64,000 nt of DNA from Chlorokybus atmophyticus (GCA_009103225.1 RHPI01000772.1:635457-699456), one strand, 5' to 3'. Shown: positions 41,851 through 54,600, counted from the stretch's first letter. The notes: a model not told the origin generated them from the sequence alone. A program made the numbers and translations.

Positions 41851-42565
41851 CGGTAGATAGTCGGCTATACGCCGGTGGAATTGCAGGCAACACATGCGCC
41901 GGGTTACCGCCGGCGTTTGTTACCGGTCCTGCCTTCCCACACAGCTGTCACAGCAAGGAAAAAGTGCATTAACAAGCCAGCGACATCAATGACACTTGTC
42001 ACGCATCGTGCCATGGTGCAAGCGCGACAAGTGACGAGACACATGGAAAAGACAATAGCCCATTCGGCAGCCGTTTTGAGTAAGCTACATCGGCTGCGTA
42101 ACGGCTTGATGACAAGCGCAGGGCGCCAACTGGCTACGCCACGCCAAATCGCCTGCGCGATTGTTTGCGGACCGCCTAACCGGGGTTACTCATATTCAAA
42201 TTGAAGCCACGGATATCCACTCCACCCAACAGAATCACCCGTGCAACGTACTTAATATCTGCACAACTGTGGTTATGTGATTGTGGTCAGTGGTCCAGAC
42301 GCTTCGCGGGCTGTACACAAACTGGCCAGTGAGAGTGGCAGCTTGCACTGAAGAGGTGTCTGCGCCTACATCACGTTGCGCAGTGCAGCTGGTGTGGTAG
42401 TGAGCAGTGCAGCTGGTGTGGCGGCGGGAAGGTTGGCGCCGGCGTTGGTGTTGCTCGGGTCAGCTTGCGCGGTTTGCCTGGTCGTGTGGACGCTGCCTGC
42501 GCGGAACAGAAAGGAGAGAAGGTCGTGGTGCCGGAGCAGCTGAAGCCGAAGCTGCTGTTGCTTGC

Positions 42566-44145
42566 ATGACAGCTAGCATGGCGCCGGCTTCCATGGTTGC
42601 TGCCGTCGCTGCTGTTGTGGCGGTGCTGCTGGTCGCCATTGCTCCAGCCGGCACTTCCGCTGCATGCGTTGGGGAGCAGTCTTACGCCATCAGCTTCAAG
42701 GGCGCCTGGACGCCTGCTAGGCAACCACGAGGTTACCCCACGGACGCACACTTCAGCACGCTCGCAGGCGCTGCCCACAGTGGTGATGTTGAGCTCTGGA
42801 GACCTGGTCAGATTGCTCGCAAGGGCTTGAAGGTGTGATTGCATGCAAATGTATGACGCCACCTGCACAGCTCACCTGGTGTGACACACTGACTTTATTC
42901 AGCGTGAGCACATGTGACGCTGCGTATATGGCAGCCATGTCTGCATATGCTTGTCTGTCGTCCAGTTCTACGGGCCAGCAACACGTGGCAGAACAATTGC
43001 CAGCACATATGTCCCCCCCCCTCCCCCCACCTCGTGGGAGGGGGGAGGAGGCGCGAGAAGACTAGGGGGCAAGCATAATTGCCTTCTTTTTTGGGTGCAG
43101 TTTTTGTTGGATACATGTGCAATGTTGCAAACATGCATATGCTTATGCCGACTTGTTGCAGGCTGATAGCATGTACAGCCTGCAATGTGTGAGCTTGTGC
43201 ACTGCCTGTACCTCTTGCTAATGGCACGCATGCTGCATATATGGTTTCGCTGAGTTCAGCAGTGCATGCTTTGCCGTTTACTCGTGCATGCGTCAGTTGC
43301 TAGACAAACCGTTCCATCCCCCATGCAGGAAGTTGCACTTACGGGCGAGACACAAGCACTTCAGTCAGTTGTGGACGAGGTTGATGGAGACTTCATCGCC
43401 CTTTCCAGCCGCAAGACTGTTGCACCAGACGCTGAGCTCGCCACCACCGTCACTGTCTCAAGTGAAAGGCCCTTTCTGTCTCTTGTTGCGCACGTGGGAC
43501 CCAGCCCTGACTGGTATGCAGCTTCTGTGCTGTTCAACTCCCGTTGCACATGGGCGCCATGTTGTCTTGTGTCTGACAATGTGCTCTTGCTTTAGGTTTG
43601 TTGGCGTGTCATCGCAATCGCTGTGCATGAGCGACACATGGGTGTCAGCACTCACTGTGGAGCTGATCCCTTACGATGCTGGTGTCAACTCTGGCAATGG
43701 CTTCACTGTCAACGGCAATGAGACCTCTGTGGGTGTCCGCATGATTATCCCCAACGCTGATGCATTCCCCGTGTTCAATGAGAACGGCGCTGCAGTGACA
43801 CCCCTTGCCTTCCTCACCTTTACCAAGGTGTCTACTTCAACTATCATGCCAACAGTGCGCGTTGTGGAGCGAATCCTTGCTCAGACAGGCACCCCGCCTC
43901 CGCCTCCTCCCCCACCTCCGGAGTCAGACTTTTTTGTGCCACCTTCTCCTCCTTCTCCGGAACCCCTGTTGGCTCCTCCTCCTTCTGCCGGCGACACCAC
44001 CCTACCTCCGCCTCCTCCCTTCAGCTTTGTATTCCCTCCCACAGATTCTCCTGCCCTGAGTCCCTCCGCTAACAGCGCTTCCTCCACACTGAGCTCAATG
44101 GCACTGCTTGCTGCCATCGTCATGGCTGCAGTCTTGCTCGTGTAA
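42566..44145 (+). CDS. Secreted, probably GPI-anchored spondin-N domain protein
   Basis: Three exons, 42566-42832, 43329-43513 and 43596-44145, close in phase for 333 residues. The N-terminus is a signal peptide (hydrophobic AAVAAVVAVLLVAIAPAG). Residues about 35-205 match the spondin N-terminal domain: YAISFKGAWTPARQP, HFSTLAGAAHSGDVELW, then SLVAHVGPSPDWFVGVSS, the family's PSPDW-FVGV core, and a WVSALTVELIPYDAGV segment. A Pro-rich linker with runs of PPPPPPP (about 240-300) follows. The end is a Ser/Ala-rich region and a hydrophobic tail (MALLAAIVMAAVLLV) with no charged residue after it, typical of a GPI-attachment signal. The linker resembles those of algal cell-wall glycoproteins. Likely an extracellular matrix or surface protein; in animals spondin-N domains bind matrix components. 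A second ATG at 42578 is an alternative start. Confidence 0.88.
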
Positions 44146-45668
44146 ACGCACCCTCTGTTTATAGTCTGTGGACTGCTGCAGATCTTCTGGGCCAGATGTC
44201 GTGTAGGGCTTTAGGTAGCTGAAGTGGCTTTCCCACTCCAGCATCTGAGGTCTTAGCGTTGTGTAATCCATGCTTAGTTGTCTAGACCATTTTCTTTGTA
44301 GATTGTTTAGATATGTAATTCATTTCCATTCCCTTGGTTCTTCCACACAAAGAGTGGGTTTTGCTTTATAGCACTGTCGACACGTGTTTTTTGCCAGGCA
44401 AGCACTTTCACAGCGATGGCGCTGTGGCAGGTAATGCGGATTGCATGCATGGCCTGCTTGCTTGACTGCTGTAGCGCTGTTGCTCCTGTATGTGTCAATT
44501 TCAGCAAGTCCATCATTTGCAGTCTTTGCCTATTGCTGTCTTGCATGACTACCAGGGCGGTAGAATGGAAGTACTGAAGTAGTTGTGTTGCTGGGTGGTT
44601 GAAATTGAAATGACATTGATGGTTGGCGTATAATGCCCATTGTCTGATTTGTGCATGTGCGATTGCATTCTGCATTGATGTACACATGCTGCAATCCCGT
44701 GGGTGTCATGACTGTTGCTACTAACGTTTGCAGCCATTTCAGTTGTGTGTTGAGTCAAACTGCAGGCAATTCCGGACTCATGGAGGGAGCCGCCACAGTT
44801 AGCACCCATACTTGGCAGTTGCTAACTTGTGCTCTGCTTACTTAGGTCAGCATGCTGCTAGCCTGCTCGCCTCTACTTGCCTTCATGTTTGCTTGTTGTT
44901 GGCTGGTTTCAGTTACAATTGTTAAAAGCTCGGGCCAGCCCATTGCTGTTGCTTGCTTGTGTTGTCGTCGTAGTCATTGCTTTTGCTTGTGCTGCCCGCA
45001 CTGTACACTTGTGCATGCTACACTCTGCTGGCTGTGCATACATAGTTGTGCAGGTGGTGATGTACGAACCAGCTCCATTGCTGGGCGTCTTGAATCATGG
45101 TAGTAATGTTGGTTCATAGCAGTGTCAACAGTGAGTCAAGTGTCAATACATGAAGAGTGTAGTCTTGAAGAGAACACACCAACACACACAACTGCGCATG
45201 TACAGTTCCGTCTCGCATTGTTTGTCCAACATGGGAGTGCATATTGACAAGACATCTGTGTAATTATCCTGTGTAATGTGCACATGTATACAATTGTCTG
45301 AAAAGGTAGGACAGCTGCATCCACAGTTATACAACCTTTAGTGCATCTTTGATTGAGCATACAATCGCTTGCTGTGTTCGGCATGCACTGCACATGTGTG
45401 CATGTGAGCACGGATCTCATTAGTGATCCAGACTGTGTTCTGCCCGCGCACTATACTTAGTTGTCTTGGGCTGCATAAAAGATCTGTTTTGCTGTTACAA
45501 GTTGCGCGTGTACGCGTGTGCAAGCAGCACCCAAACAGCAGTGACGCAGAGAATAGTTGTCTTGGGCTGCATAAAAGATCTGTTTTGCTGTTACAAGTTG
45601 CGCGTGTACGCGTGTGCAAGCAGCACCCAAACAGCAGTGACGCAGAGAATTTCAACAAACAGATATAT
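44146..45668. other. 3' spacer between convergent genes
   Basis: Convergent 3' ends of the spondin-N gene and EMC3. No gene recognised. It includes the 96-bp tandem duplication next to the EMC3 stop. Confidence 0.6.
45458..45649. repeat. Perfect 96-bp tandem duplication
   Basis: Copies 45458-45553 and 45554-45649 are identical by reading, from TAGTTGTCTTGGGCTGCAT to GTGACGCAGAGAA. The second copy ends about 20 bp beyond the EMC3 stop codon, so both likely lie in its 3' UTR. Confidence 0.95.
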
Positions 45669-47023
45669 TTACTGCGTCATTTTCCTCAACAGTGCAATAG
45701 CCCGATCCTCAGCCGCCGCTACCCCCCACGTGTGCTGATACAACTCCAGCGCCTCCTTCTCTGCGCCGAACGCGGCGCCCCCGCCCCCAGGCCCACCCCC
45801 CATCATCATCTGCTGCTGCTGCTGCATCATGCGCGCGTCGTCCGTGTCCGGGTTGTCCCCCAGAAGGAGAGAGAAGACGCCCCGCAGCCCAAAGAGGTTG
45901 AGGAAATACCTGCCATAAAACAAGTGTGGGAGTAAGGCATGGAAGCATAGGGTAAAACTGAACACATGTTGGGGACAATGTGCTTGGTTCTTGTCAAAGA
46001 CATCGGTCACTGAGTTACCATGAGAGGCTGGAGATGTAAGTCACGTCCAGGCCTTGCATCTCGACTCCTCTTTGCAGCATTGAGCGGAAGCGTTGTGTCA
46101 ATGGGAATGGCACGCGTGCCGTGATGAAGCCCGCAAAGAAAAAGTTCACCCACGCACCTGATTCGACACCCAACCATTGAGACATTGAGAAGTGACAGTT
46201 GAACGAACGTATGCATGCATTCATGCGGACATGCATGCATGCATGTTGGTGCAACACCACAGCTTGTTTGCATGTTGCAGCCTCCAACGATGAGCAAGTG
46301 AAAAGCGATGTTGTTGCATGCATGTGATTACAACCAGTGCCATACCGGTTGCAACTTGAGGCACAATCATAGTGAGGTTCTTCTTCATCATGTCCACAAC
46401 CATTGTTGGGTCCGATAGCATTGCTGCTTGCGGGTTCGCACGCTCGCTCTTTTGCTGGAAAACGCCTGTTTCCTGCGTTGCATCGAACAACATTGCTTTA
46501 GACTGCTTACATCAACAAGTCAAGTGAAAAGTAGAGCCAAAGCATCCTCATGCACACCCGCACCTTATTAATGAAGTAATGCCGTCTGGATCGGAACCCC
46601 GAAGGCGGTATGATGGAGCTATTCTTGCGCAGTATCGCAGACCGTGCAACGGCTTGACTGCATGCAATGACAAGCAACATTAGCCATCTGAGCATTGCAG
46701 GTAACACGCATGTCCATTGCAAGCAGAGCATGCACACAATGCAAGCTGCCAGCAAGCAAGTACTGAGCACATTGACTCATTGCAGGAATTAAGCACAGAG
46801 CTTACACAACTTCGCAGGCGTGAAAAACATTCTGACCCTAACCCAAACCCTAAATGCACCTTTCGCGGAGAGCTTTGGGGTCGATTTTCTTGTCGCCACC
46901 GCCGCTGCCGATGAGTCGACTGACATTGTGTCTGACAATGCCAGTGAGGAACATGGCGAAGGTGATGGGCACAAGCACCCAGTCACGGATGGCGGAGTCG
47001 AGCAGAATCTCCCCCTGACCCAT
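45669..47023 (-). CDS. EMC3: ER membrane protein complex subunit 3
   Basis: Five exons, 47023-46860, 46657-46564, 46472-46346, 46157-46019 and 45909-45669, close in phase for 254 residues (family about 250-265). The start gives EILLDSAIRDWVLVPITFAM, the standard EMC3 N-terminus with its first membrane span. Later come RRHYFINK, WVNFFFAGFITARVPFPLTQ, RFRSMLQRGVEMQGLDVTYI and SSLSWYFLNLFGLRGVFSLL, all near-consensus. The C-terminus has the usual Gln/Met-rich stretch. In the family it is an Oxa1/YidC-like core subunit of the EMC insertase, which places tail-anchored and multipass proteins in the ER membrane. The first intron carries two telomere-like CCCTAA units near its donor, probably by chance. 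Confidence 0.97.
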
Positions 47024-47779
47024 CCTGCTTGCTTGCTCGCTGCTGCTGTGCTACTTAACAAGGCAACTTGGTGTTGCACATACCACGGAGACTGAGTCGT
47101 TTTATTAGCAGCCCCCTTAGCTACCTCACAGACCGTACGCTGCCTATAAATATCAAGCTACAATTGCTTCCCCAGATGCTGCCGCCGCCGCCGTCGCCGT
47201 CGCCACCAACAACGCAAGGCCTACACCAGTGTCACTGTTGATGGTTAAGAAGTTAGGAGTTTCAGGTTAGGTTAAGATTAAGATTAGGCAATAAGAGTTA
47301 AGAACTGCTTCAATCGCTGCCATTCAACTGCATCATTGCCTCTATCGAACGGGCCGCAAGTCACCCAGCGCATGCAGGCAGGTGTAGAACTACATAAAGC
47401 ATTCATTGAAACCGAGCAAATCAGAAAAGGGTCGTCTAGCTGATTATGCTACGCGGGTGACTGCCCATATGTGGGCGGCGCCCGTGCGGTATGGCTCATC
47501 AAGACATATCGGCGACATAATTGTTGGAATATATCACAGGGTTGGCAGGCTTCTGCCTGACCCTTCCCCGAAACAATCGCACGCAAACCACTGGCAGCAC
47601 CAGTCAGGTAGCACTGGTCGATGTCATGTGTAACAGTAGCACAAACGCCGCTTCACCATGAGTCTCGGTGTCCTTGCCTAACATAAACACGTTGCGTTCG
47701 GTTATTTACCCTTGAGAGTTTTGTGCACGCTACATTGAGTTATGATCAGAGCACGTCTAGACCTAATGATAAAAAAAGT

Positions 47780-47811
47780 CACAACACATGATACACTTAT
47801 CATGTGTTGTG
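47780..47811. repeat. Hairpin, 13-bp perfect arms
   Basis: CACAACACATGAT at 47780-47792 and ATCATGTGTTGTG at 47799-47811 around ACACTT. Confidence 0.9.
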
Positions 47812-48611
47812 CATGCATTGCCGCTAGTGTTATGCTGAGTGCTTACTGCATGGGTGTCAAGTGTTGTGTCGGTTGGTAACCCCTGCACTTGCGTGAAGAC
47901 CGTTGCGATCGATGTCACTGCAACACTTGTAACATTGTCACTACTAGCAAATGTATACGTGCAGTTGTAGTGCCCGTTGTGTGCTAGCGTGTGGTGCAAG
48001 CATGCACGTTGAAAGTGTGCAAAGCGTGTTACATGCACGCGTTCCCGTGTTGCATATCTTGTGGACGCTGCGCACCTCACTATTGGTGTGAACTAGCAGG
48101 TGCCAATCAAACACTTGCATTTGTGGTGGCGGGGGCCAAGCGTTTGTCGTATACGTTGTCTGCGTTGTTGTTATCATCTGCGTCATGCATGCCGCTGCTG
48201 CAGACCCAATCCAAGCTCTCCCTCTCCCTCTTTCCTACGCGCGCAGCATTACTTCCCCTTGCCCTTTACTCGTTGTTTGCTGGCTCAGCCAAATCCCGCC
48301 ATGTTATTGAGTGAGGGTCTCATTATCTAGGCTGTCTACTGTTGTGCTGAGCTTTGCCTTGGCCACACATAACCTCATGCTTGCTGGCTTGCATCCACCA
48401 GCATTCCTATCTACTTTAGCGCTTGCTGTACACATCTCTTCTTTTCAATGTAATGGAGCTTCATCGGTAACTCTGCACTATTATTATTTTTGCAAATATC
48501 ACTACTGCATCCATGCAACAGATCACAGGGCCCCAATGCAGCAGGCGCCCCTAAAACCGCTTAGTGGACATCCAGTACATTTTGACAATGGGTTCACAGC
48601 CGATCATGGCT

Positions 48612-48865
48612 AATCTACAACAGTTGGTTTGCTGTCCAACACCCCTACAGCGCCAACTTGGCACAACCGGTGATAATCAATCTACAACAGTAAGCTTGCT
48701 ATCCAGCACCCCTACTGCACCAACACAGCACAACCGGTGATGCCCAATCTACAACAGTTTGTTTGCTAGCCAACACCCCTACAGCACCAATTTGGCACAA
48801 CCGATGATGACCAATCTACAACAGTAAGTTTGCTATCAACACCCCTACAGCATCAACACAGCACT
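48612..48865. repeat. 67-bp tandem repeat, nearly four units
   Basis: Units start with AATCTACAACAG at 48612, 48679, 48746 and 48813, each 67 bp apart. Units 1 and 3 resemble each other more than 2 and 4 do, suggesting a two-unit higher-order pattern. The array ends about 115 bp from the SDR stop codon. Confidence 0.9.
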
Positions 48866-48981
48866 GTGTTCGGGCACCTACCTCGACAAACTATTGATGA
48901 TGACATTGTACTACCACTAGTATACCACTTTACTACCACTTCACGAAACTACGACAACACTCTTTGTATGCAACGACTACA

Positions 48982-51305
48982 TCACTTCAGGTAGCCCTTC
49001 TCAATCAGGCTGCTCACGGTGTCTTTCAACGTTTGCTCAATCGGACGAAACTCTACTCCCAACTCGCGGGCTTTCCGGTTATCAAACTTCTGTGGTTGCG
49101 CTGGAGTGCCGGACTCGCCATAATCAAATGAAGTGGGCACTTTGCGGTCTGCCATTGCCAACCATCAGGTGATGAGCATGATAATCGAATCTTGACTGAT
49201 GCAAAGACTTGGCAAGCATGGCATCTTCATGGTTGTCGGAATCCAAACATGACAAACAGCCTAGTAAGCATTCATGATTGTGTACAGGGACAAAAAGCAA
49301 ACACACAGAGCACAGTCGCAAACAAATACCTGGGAACAGCTTGCGCAGCAGGTCACAAAGTCCAACATAGGTGGTGGGCTCTGCAGCCATAAGGTATCTT
49401 CCAGAAGCTTTGGGACTTTCCACCGCCAGAGCATGTGCTGTGGCCACTTCACGCACGTCAACACCGCCAACTGCACGATCTGGCACATTGTCCTTTGACC
49501 CATCCAGAAGGTCACGAATCATCTCTGAGCACAGAAATCAAGTTGAGGAACAATTGCTAACAGCATGCGAACTAGGTGATCAGCCAGTTAGTCAATTGCT
49601 ATGCGCCTGATGTGCCATGCTCTGGAGTTTGCGGATGCAACTCAAAGTGACCTCGCTGGTAATGTACCATGCATTGAACTGTCCTTGAATATGTACTCTT
49701 GCAAGCCGCAAACATCTTACGTGCTGTAGTGTTCAGTTGAGTTTGCAGCATTGGTCCCCAAACAAAGCACGGCTGTATGGCCACCAAATCAAACTGAGGC
49801 TTCTCCTTCTCAAGAAAATCCCAAGCAGCCTTTTCTCCCAAGGTCTTGGACATAACATACCTAACACATCTCAACACTGTCAATGACGAGTTGTTGTCTG
49901 TCACCACTGCTTGTTCCGTGCACGTATATGTACTATGCATACAATAGTCAGTACCAGTTTTTGCGCTGACGCTGTGTCTCAACATCTGTCCAGTCATCTT
50001 CTGTGAGGACATGACCGGGTTGCTCCGCCGCTTTGGATGCCATCAAGGCCGCAAAACTGGAGGTGAGCACAACTCGCCTGTGTACGCAAGTGATTAGGAA
50101 GATGCACAACATGCATGCAAATGCACACAGTTGAGTACTGGACTTGTTGCGCACTTTACAGATTGGGTAGACTTGCATGCACGCAGCACAGCGAGTGTGC
50201 CATCGACCGCCAAGCGCCTCATCTCTTCCTCCTCTGACCCAGAGCCCTGAAGCATGAAACCCTTCACGTTAACCAATGCATGCAAAGAACAAAGAAGCAA
50301 TACATGTTTGATTCAAATTCTTGTTTGCGACTAAATGCAGTCTGTCATGTGTACTCACTGGTGCCGGAACAGGGTATGCTGTGTGAAGGACACCCTCGCA
50401 ACCCTCAATGGCGGCATCGATGCTTTCTTCGGACAGCAAATCAGCGGATACAAGCGTCAATTTTTCAGCGCCCGGCAGCGCCTTCAAATGCCCTGCAAGG
50501 CGCCAAACCATCAGACATATTGCCAACATTGCGCAACATTGATCCGCTGACATGAGGTTTGATGCTGGGGACTATCAGGTTGGGCTTGAGCCTTGCTGGT
50601 CGCTTTTGCATGCAGCTCCTATACGTGTGCACGATGCTCACTGAATACCACATGACTGCAATCAAGTGAGGCTTTTGGTAAGCAACTTGACCGCAACAGC
50701 GTGGCCATGCTTAACTGGCATGCTTTACTGGGAGCACGCATGCAAGCACGTGGCACAGCTGACGAGCAATAAAGTTGGCTTGGTTTCCTTGTTTGGTTGT
50801 TAGTGTGTCGCCAAGCAGGCAGCAGCCAACATCCATTTGCACTTCAAATCATAAAGAATATGCTTCAGTACAAAAAGCATGCATAGCCATGCACGCTTTG
50901 CAAAGCTTGCATGCACGCAGTGAAAGCAGCATCACATGGCAATAAGCAGATTGCTTGCATGTTGGTCAAAATCAGGTGCCATGCAGGCCAGCATGGCGAC
51001 TGGTTGACGGACCGCACTGACTGACCAGTCTTGTTAGGGTCGTCAGGGTTGCGCACGGTGCCCCGGACGCTGTAGCCTCTGGCTAGGAGCTCCCTGACGA
51101 CGTGGGAGCCGATGAACCCCGCCGCCCCGGTCACGCACACCAGCGATCCTGGCGCCACCGGCGCCATGCTGCTGCTAATCCGGATGCTTAGTACTCTACG
51201 CTGCTGTTGCAAGCAAGCTGGCTGCTTGGACACCAGCTTTATGCACCTCCACGACGACGGCAAGAACTCCCCCGCCGCCCCTACCGCCGCCAACGACAAA
51301 GACAT
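48982..51305 (-). CDS. NAD(P)-dependent extended SDR, cinnamoyl-CoA/dihydroflavonol reductase-like
   Basis: Seven exons, 51305-51026, 50492-50359, 50246-50173, 50077-49955, 49860-49721, 49524-49330 and 49148-48982, close in phase for 370 residues. The Rossmann cofactor motif is [20 protein letters not shown], followed by [15 protein letters not shown]. The strand VKGT-like block is [20 protein letters not shown]. The catalytic YxxxK appears as [15 protein letters not shown], and [11 protein letters not shown] matches the VNPxxVxGP motif. These place it among CCR/DFR/anthocyanidin-reductase-like enzymes, which reduce a keto or acyl-CoA group with NADPH; the substrate is unknown. The first 46 residues before MAPVAPG are Ser/Arg-containing and could be an organelle-targeting peptide. 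If translation starts at that second Met the protein would be about 324 residues, the usual family size. Its 5' end lies 324 bp from THO2 on the opposite strand. Confidence 0.93.
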
Positions 51306-51629
51306 GCTGTGGGTGGTGCATGTTAGCTCTTAATATTGCTTGCCAGGCGGGCCACCTCCATGCCGGCGGCGGCGACGGTGGAGGCGGCGAGGGCGGCGGC
51401 AGCCGCAGGGTTGTGCTGGAGCACATGGCTGTGAGCTGAGCTCCGTTCAGCTTATCTAAAATCAACTCAGCTGAAATCAACTCAGCTTAGCTCTGCAAGC
51501 AATCAGAGCAAGCACTTGTGCATTGAGTTTTGTTTCTTTGCTAGTTAGTGCATTGCGTGTTTGTGAGTGTTGGGTTCCTTGGGGGTTGGTTTGAGCTCTG
51601 GGTTGGGCTTGCTGGCCAAAAGCTTGCCA
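51306..51629. promoter_or_regulatory. Shared 5' region between SDR reductase and THO2
   Basis: The two divergently transcribed genes have start codons only 324 bp apart, so this stretch must hold both promoters and 5' UTRs. It contains a GGCGGCGG-type G/C-rich block (about 51355-51410) and repeated AACTCAGCT units (about 51465-51490). No TATA box is evident. Confidence 0.5.
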
Positions 51630-54600
51630 ATGGCTTCAGCGGGGGCAGCTGTCCAGAGCAGCATGCCCCGCCCGGCCATGGGGGTGGTGACAAAGGCGGC
51701 GCTGGCGGAGTTCCAGCAGACGGGCAAGCTGACCGTTCCCGCTGTTGGCACGGCAGCCAACGCCAAGCGCTTGCTGTTCGAGCTTTGCCTGGCTGTTGTA
51801 AGTGTACAGAAGAAGCTGATTTTGAAGTGTAGTGTACATACATATTCTGCGAATGGTTTTCAGCGAGAAGTAACCTGTGTAGCTTCATCCAACAGCAGTG
51901 CATGCTGGTCGTGTGGTATGCATTGTGTGAACTTCAAAAGTAAAACCAGCTGTGTATTTTCAAGTTTTGTGTATCCAATGGGAAGGGAATTCATATACAA
52001 AGCCTTATCAGTGACTTGTCATGTTGGCGAATCTGAAATTTGACCACTTCACTGCTTCATTATTGGTCATGCGCTCGTGCAAGTTGCTTGTTGACTCATG
52101 TAAGGGTTATGCTGCTTAGCACGCACATCACAATTGGTTTGCAGCTGTGTAGTTTGATGTAATGTTATTGCCGTGTTGTTGGTTTAGTTTGTCCGCTTTC
52201 ATCCTTGTGATAGGTCATTGTTGTAACCTGTTGATTTCCGTAGATTTGCTGCATCAAACTGCTAACAACATCTACTATTACAGTCAAGGAGCGACATACC
52301 TCCAGATATAATTCCCTCGCTGCTGACAACCTTCGATTTCACAAGCATCTCCCCACCGCTGGACGTGCCTTCTGTGCTAGCGGATGCACTTGCGCACCTG
52401 TCAATCGAGGTATGTGCTCAGGCACAACGCTAGTATACAACATGAAGCATGTATGCCACACATGAGTGCACACATTTACCTGCAGTGTTGGTTGGTTTCT
52501 CATTGTGTGCATTGTGCAGATGGACGCTGCATCGGCACCCGAGGCTCACGCTAACCTTGTCAAGCTGGTGAGCTGCTGACTTGCAGAGCTGAAGCTCACG
52601 CAAAGAGATCCACATGATCGAGGCCGGCAGCGCCCGCGGGCACTGCCAGACAAACCCTCCTGCGGCTCTGTTTGATCAACGTAAACGCGGCAGGTCAAGG
52701 AGTTGCTGAAAGCCAAAGTCTTCAAGCCTGTGTTCTTGAAGGAGCGCTTTGAGGTTAGTGTCAAATTCTAATGAGCCAGTGTTTGTTTCGCCGTGCCTTG
52801 TTTTGGTGTACCTAAAGTGTGTGTGCAATTGGTTGCAGTTGGAGTTTTTGGAAGCTTGTGGGCTTGACGTTGCCGACAAATTTCACAAACGCGAGGTAGG
52901 CCTCTGGTTTGGGCAACATCCTTTCACCTTCTGTCTACTTACTCGACCAGAATTGCTGTTTTTCAAAGCTGAGGCATTGCATTGCTACGCAGATACGAGT
53001 CAACACTAGGCAGCTGTACACACAAACCAAGTTCAATCTGCTGCGGGAAGAGAGCGAAGGATTTGCCAAGCTGGTGATTGCTTGATTGCATAAATGTTGT
53101 ACCCAATTGCAATGGCAAAGCCGCTCTGCTGGAAGGCTTGACTTTGTGTGCTGCGCAGATCACACTCCTTAACAATCCCGAGGCCTGGACGGCGCCCACC
53201 GTTGCACTCCAACGGATGCAATCGCTCATTGGCTACTTTGACCTAGACCCGAACCGAGCGCTTGACATCCTGCTCGACAGCTATGAGCTCCATCTACAGA
53301 AGACTGGTTACTTGCAACTGCTGCCTGCATTCAACAGGGCAAAAGTGTGCCACGTGCTTGGCTTCAACTTTGAGTACTACAAACGCCCTGACGTGGCACA
53401 GTCCACGCCCGAGCTGTTGTATTTGCTCGCAGCTGCTGTGATAAAGGCGGGTCAGGTGGACATAGACAGCCTCTATGGTCATCTTTCACCCGCTGATGCG
53501 GACGCCAAAGAGGCTCACGCGCTGGAGCTCAATCGAAGATTGGATATCGCCAAGCGGATCGGCGTGACCAACCTGCTTGCTGCAACCGATGAGGATGCTG
53601 CTGCATCGGCAGCGAAGCAGGCGGACGAGGCTGAAGAAGCTCTCACGGCCAAAGTGGAACCCTGGCAGGAGGACAATCAGAAGCTCGGGCTGCTTTGCGC
53701 GTTCCTCAAGTTTGATGATTGGCCGCATGCAGTGCAGTTGCTGGACAGGCTTTCGGACCTTGACCCCGTGTCGTATCCTCCGGTGGCAGCCGCGCTGTTC
53801 GCCCTGATTGAACGTACAATTAAGCCGTTGTACCGGCGCATCGCGCCATTTCAGAACTCAGAAAAGAGCAGTACTAGGCCGGTGCTGCAGTGGCAGAACC
53901 TGGTAGCCATGCTGCGGCACGCCGGTTATTACTTGCACCAGAACATCGTTCTGTTAGTCAAAGTGGCACGCGTGCTTCGCGAGCGGCTCGTCACGCAAGG
54001 CGCGGTGCCTGTGGCAAACATCTCGTCTGCCAAGGTTTCACCGCAGGTATCTCTTCGCGTGCACGCACCCACAGACGCCCACCCACATGCGCACAGACAC
54101 ACACGCGAATGCAGGCACGCGGGCGCACGCTCGGGGCATGTCCCCCCCCCCNNNNNNNNNNNNNNNNNNNNNNNNNNNNNNNNNNNNNNNNNNNNNNNNN
54201 NNNNNNNNNNNNNNNNNNNNNNNNNNNNNNNNNNNNNNNNNNNNNNNNNNNNNNNNNNNNNNNNNNNNNNNNNNNNNNNNNNNNNNNNNNNNNNNNNNNN
54301 NNNNNNNNNNNNNNNNCCTCCCCCTGCCACAACACACACATACACATACACATACAGCGCAGCGTCATATTTGCACGCGCACTGCCTGACCAGGTCCCTT
54401 AACAGGTGCGGTCCGCACGTGCCGATGTGGAGGCAGCGCTCGGAAGTTGTCTGCTGCCATCACTTAGCTTGATTCCAGCCAATGCTGGGGTCGTCTTTGA
54501 GGTGTGGGAAGTGGTCAAGTTGCTGCCGTATCAATCTAGATACCGCCTGTATGCCGAGTGGAAGACAGCTGGCGGCGATAAAACGCCAGCATTGGTAGCA

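Larger units (their letters stand above)
40492..42565. other. Spacer with structured palindromic DNA
   Basis: No supported gene. Several inverted repeats lie at 41571-41850. One open frame at 41875-42204 (plus) lacks any recognisable domain or splice support. Confidence 0.5.
47024..48981. other. Spacer with hairpin and 67-bp tandem repeat
   Basis: No supported gene between EMC3 and the SDR reductase. It contains a 13-bp-stem hairpin at 47780-47811 and tandem repeats at 48612-48865. Confidence 0.55.

Noticed and set aside
41875-42204. A 109-codon plus-strand frame
   Set aside because: No domain, no splice support, and a basic composition seen in random frames nearby.
46830-46856. Telomere-like CCCTAA repeats
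   Set aside because: Only two to three imperfect units, lying within an EMC3 intron; too few for an interstitial telomere claim.
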